Assembly: GCA_029256105.1 (NCBI GenBank)
Contig: JAQSYO010000034.1
Coordinates: 1-35,390 of the forward strand
Length of the DNA: 35,390 bases
Direction of reading: 5' to 3'
Origin: Herbinix sp.
Lineage (GTDB): Bacteria; Bacillota; Clostridia; Lachnospirales; Lachnospiraceae
In this document: piece after piece, positions 33,927 to 35,390 of the stretch
How the letters are laid out: each line of letters opens with the position of its first letter
Numbering within the stretch: position 1 is the first letter of the stretch
Translations under genes and position numbers: made by a program
The notes under the pieces: model-generated
What the model saw: the letters and a program-made list of their open reading frames with translations, nothing else
What the model was told of the DNA's origin: nothing
Database searches by the model: none

Positions 33927-34210
33927 ATTTTGACTATGACTATATGACCAACCTCTTTATAATCAAGAAGATTTAAGAACATAAAATGAATGAGTCCTAT
34001 ATAACAGCAAAGGATGGATTGGGCTCTAATAATAGAACACCGCGACTTTGAATATGCCATATTTTCAAAAAAGCTACTCAACATAAAAGAACTATATTTT
34101 TACAGTAAAAAATTTATACCTTATGCAAGAATATAATATTTTGTCTGTAATGCGATAAATATAGTCAAATCAAACCTAAATATATTTATTCTTTCTATCA
34201 TTTACAATTA

Positions 34211-34600
34211 CTACTTAAAGAATATGGCCGTAATTAAAAAATCTGTTCCATATTCATCATTTTCAATTAAACCGTTTTTTGACCATTTACCGAAACCTGC
34301 TTCAACCGCTAACGGTCTTAAATCTCCATAAAACGAAAATACACCTTTGATCCAAATTTTTTCATAGCCATAGTGTTTTATAAGGTATTTTATTTCTTTT
34401 AGGTTTTTATTAGCAACCCTGTAAACGTTGAAAATAGCGGAAGAAACATTTAAAAAGTCTTTATAAAATAATGTACTTTTACAATAATGAGCGAATAAAA
34501 TGCAGTTAACATTCCCACAAATAATAATATTCCCTTTTAATATAACATTATATTTATCACTAATTTTGTACGCTTTACTAATTAAATCACTATTTTTCAC
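34211..34600 (-). CDS. QueG-like domain protein lacking the ferredoxin part
   Basis: The 129-residue protein ends with LRPLAVEAGFGKWSKNGLIENDEYGTDFLITAIFF. This resembles the conserved (R)xLAxxAGLGxxGKNxLlinpeyGs...ltd block of epoxyqueuosine reductase (QueG) and related 4Fe-4S double-cluster proteins, where a ferredoxin-like domain with CxxCxxCxxxCP follows. Here the frame stops right after that block and no such cysteines occur downstream in any frame I checked. The gene has a GTG start with AGGAG 8 nt upstream. It could be a stand-alone domain or a truncated remnant. Assignment is by eye. Confidence 0.65.
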   Translation of the reverse strand: MKNSDLISKAYKISDKYNVILKGNIIICGNVNCILFAHYCKSTLFYKDFLNVSSAIFNVYRVANKNLKEIKYLIKHYGYEKIWIKGVFSFYGDLRPLAVEAGFGKWSKNGLIENDEYGTDFLITAIFFK

Positions 34601-34643
34601 TACTAATCTCCTTATTACACGTGTGGTAAATTACTCAACAAAC

Positions 34644-34684
34644 GCGCAATGAAGCCAAGGTTTCACCCTTAGCTTTCATTGTGC
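34644..34684 (-). terminator. Hairpin between the Pro/Gln-rich gene and the QueG-like gene
   Basis: GCACAATGAA..CTAAGG pairs with CCTTGG..TTCATTGCGC (imperfect) and overlaps the stop codon of the upstream gene. Only a weak T run (GTTTGTTG) follows, so it may attenuate rather than end transcription. Confidence 0.55.
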
Positions 34685-34929
34685 AATTTGTTAACACATT
34701 CTATAATATCTGCTCTTGATCTAAATTCACCAGTGTGTTTAATAACGTAATCTCTAGTATCGGAATCAAGTGTCGAAAGATACCCATCTCTATCTTCGTC
34801 AGAAGAAAAGACACCTGCTCCAAACGTAAAGCCACCCAACGGCTGTAATGGTAGGATTGGTTGGTTTTGTAACATTGGTTGAGTCGTCGATGTCGGCTGT
34901 GACAATGCCATCGGTATAATAGGATCCAT
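34669..34929 (-). CDS. Small Pro/Gln-rich protein of unknown function
   Basis: I do not recognise it. The 86-residue protein has an N-terminal low-complexity part rich in Pro, Gln, Thr and Leu (about 1-32), a Gly-rich turn (GGFTFGAGVF, about 32-41), then a charged helical part (SSDEDRDGYLSTLDSDTRDY, HTGEFRSRADIIECVNKL). There is no signal peptide or membrane helix. The binding site is excellent: GGAGGTGAT about 6-9 nt before the ATG. It probably shares a transcript with the QueG-like gene 69 bp downstream. Confidence 0.7.
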   Translation of the reverse strand: MDPIIPMALSQPTSTTQPMLQNQPILPLQPLGGFTFGAGVFSSDEDRDGYLSTLDSDTRDYVIKHTGEFRSRADIIECVNKLHNES

Positions 34930-35074
34930 AATTTATCACCTCCATAATGAGGTATTATCTGTACTTAGACAAAAAATATGCAATTAACATGCAATAACCT
35001 TCCACAAATAGATCAATCCCTAAAATAACTCTAGCAGTGAGCGATAAAATTAAACCACTTTTAAAAACAATCAT

Positions 35075-35389
35075 CTACCTATTGACATACGACGCCGTGT
35101 TCAACGGCTGATAAGGATGACTTGGTTTGAGTTGCCATAATCTCGAAGTCAGAAGAAGCGGCTCAGTGTGGGAAACCATAACCTCGAAGTCTGAAGAAGA
35201 CGGCTCAGCGTGGGATACCATAACCTCGAAGTCTGAAGAAGACGGCTCAGCGCGGGATACCATAACCTCGTAGTCTGAAGAAGATGGCTCAGCGTGGAAT
35301 ACCATAACCTCGTAGACTGAAGAAGACGGCTCAGCATGGGATGCCATAACCTCGTAGACTGAAGAAGATGGCTCAGCATGGGATGCCAT
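35075..35389 (-). CDS. Repeat protein fragment, 5' end outside the window
   Basis: An open frame enters from the right edge and ends at 35075. It consists of 14-residue repeats of the form HAEPSSSxYEVMxS (about six in view), then a different tail (TSRLWQLKPSHPYQPLNTAS). The tail arises because the last 42-bp repeat lacks one base, which shifts the frame. A second frame is also open through the whole array, since 42 is a multiple of three. Whether this is a real protein or only a DNA repeat with open frames cannot be told from the visible part. Confidence 0.35.
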   Translation of the reverse strand: MASHAEPSSSVYEVMASHAEPSSSVYEVMVFHAEPSSSDYEVMVSRAEPSSSDFEVMVSHAEPSSSDFEVMVSHTEPLLLTSRLWQLKPSHPYQPLNTASYVNR

Positions 35390-35390
35390 A
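35137..35390. repeat. Array of 42-bp direct repeats (six copies plus edge)
   Basis: Copies start at 35137 (41 bp), 35178, 35220, 35262, 35304 and 35346, each beginning ATAA(C/T)CTCG, and another begins at 35388. They differ at a few positions (for example GAAGTCT versus GTAGACT), with neighbours most alike. No spacers are present, so this is not a CRISPR array. It continues past the window edge. Confidence 0.95.

Noticed and set aside
33688..34084. Minus-strand frames with FLHPHFYIHI-like repeats
   Set aside because: They are produced by the 14-bp minisatellite; three units give 14 codons. There is no binding site or conserved domain.
35137..35390. CRISPR array
   Set aside because: The 42-bp repeats are directly adjacent with no unique spacers, and no cas gene is near. 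The same applies to the 87-bp and 14-bp arrays.

Overview
The window looks like chromosomal DNA of a low-GC, anaerobic, probably motile and endospore-type Firmicute of the class Clostridia, most likely Lachnospiraceae (Lachnoclostridium phytofermentans-like). This rests on gene content and protein style: non-mevalonate isoprenoid synthesis, an FMN-riboswitch-controlled RibU, a PheB-type ACT protein with Hom/ApgM-like/LysC, a YjfB-like motility peptide, and YvyF next to ComF. Strong GGAGG ribosome binding sites and frequent TTG/GTG starts fit the same picture. No search was run. Almost all genes lie on the minus strand; only four point the other way.

Layout. 1-500: an rRNA-leader-like stretch and two tRNA-Ser genes (GGA, UGA). 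553-6178: a housekeeping block with a tRNA theme: tsaE-tsaB-rimI and tsaD (t6A modification), rnz (tRNA 3' processing), ispD, a membrane-anchored unknown and a small zinc-ribbon protein. 6327-7301: ribU with an FMN riboswitch, its terminator and its promoter. 7392-10666: a DUF218/YdcF-like membrane protein and tex. 10808-11079: three tandem 87-bp repeats, then a plus-strand HExxH protein related to SprA. 11852-16219: an aspartate-family operon (ACT protein, hom, ApgM-like putative homoserine kinase, lysC with an internal beta-subunit start). 16220-17032: no gene, but a 196-bp near-perfect hairpin. 17033-19304: a polar amino acid ABC transporter. 19453-24465: cheW, prfB (programmed frameshift), secA and hpf. 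24466-25234: no gene, but a tight cluster of DnaA boxes. 25235-28189: a PilZ protein, a secreted SH3-NlpC/P60 hydrolase with a WalR-type box, and trxB. 28671-31318: yjfB-like peptide, methyltransferase, acyl-ACP thioesterase and CvfB. 31340-33429: operon of a sugar nucleotidyltransferase, ComF and YvyF. 33599-35390: an accessory-looking tail with 23 tandem 14-bp units, a QueG-like domain without its ferredoxin part, a Pro/Gln-rich small protein and an array of 42-bp coding repeats cut by the window edge.

Most genes are core functions. The unusual material lies in the gaps: four independent repeat or palindrome structures, a DnaA-box cluster away from any dnaA gene, and several translation-level control signals (RF2 frameshift, internal lysC start, FMN attenuator). 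Nothing here is clearly a complete new defence or mobile system. The best candidates for undescribed biology are the 33.6-35.4 kb tail, the 87-bp structured array beside the HExxH protein, and the giant palindrome.
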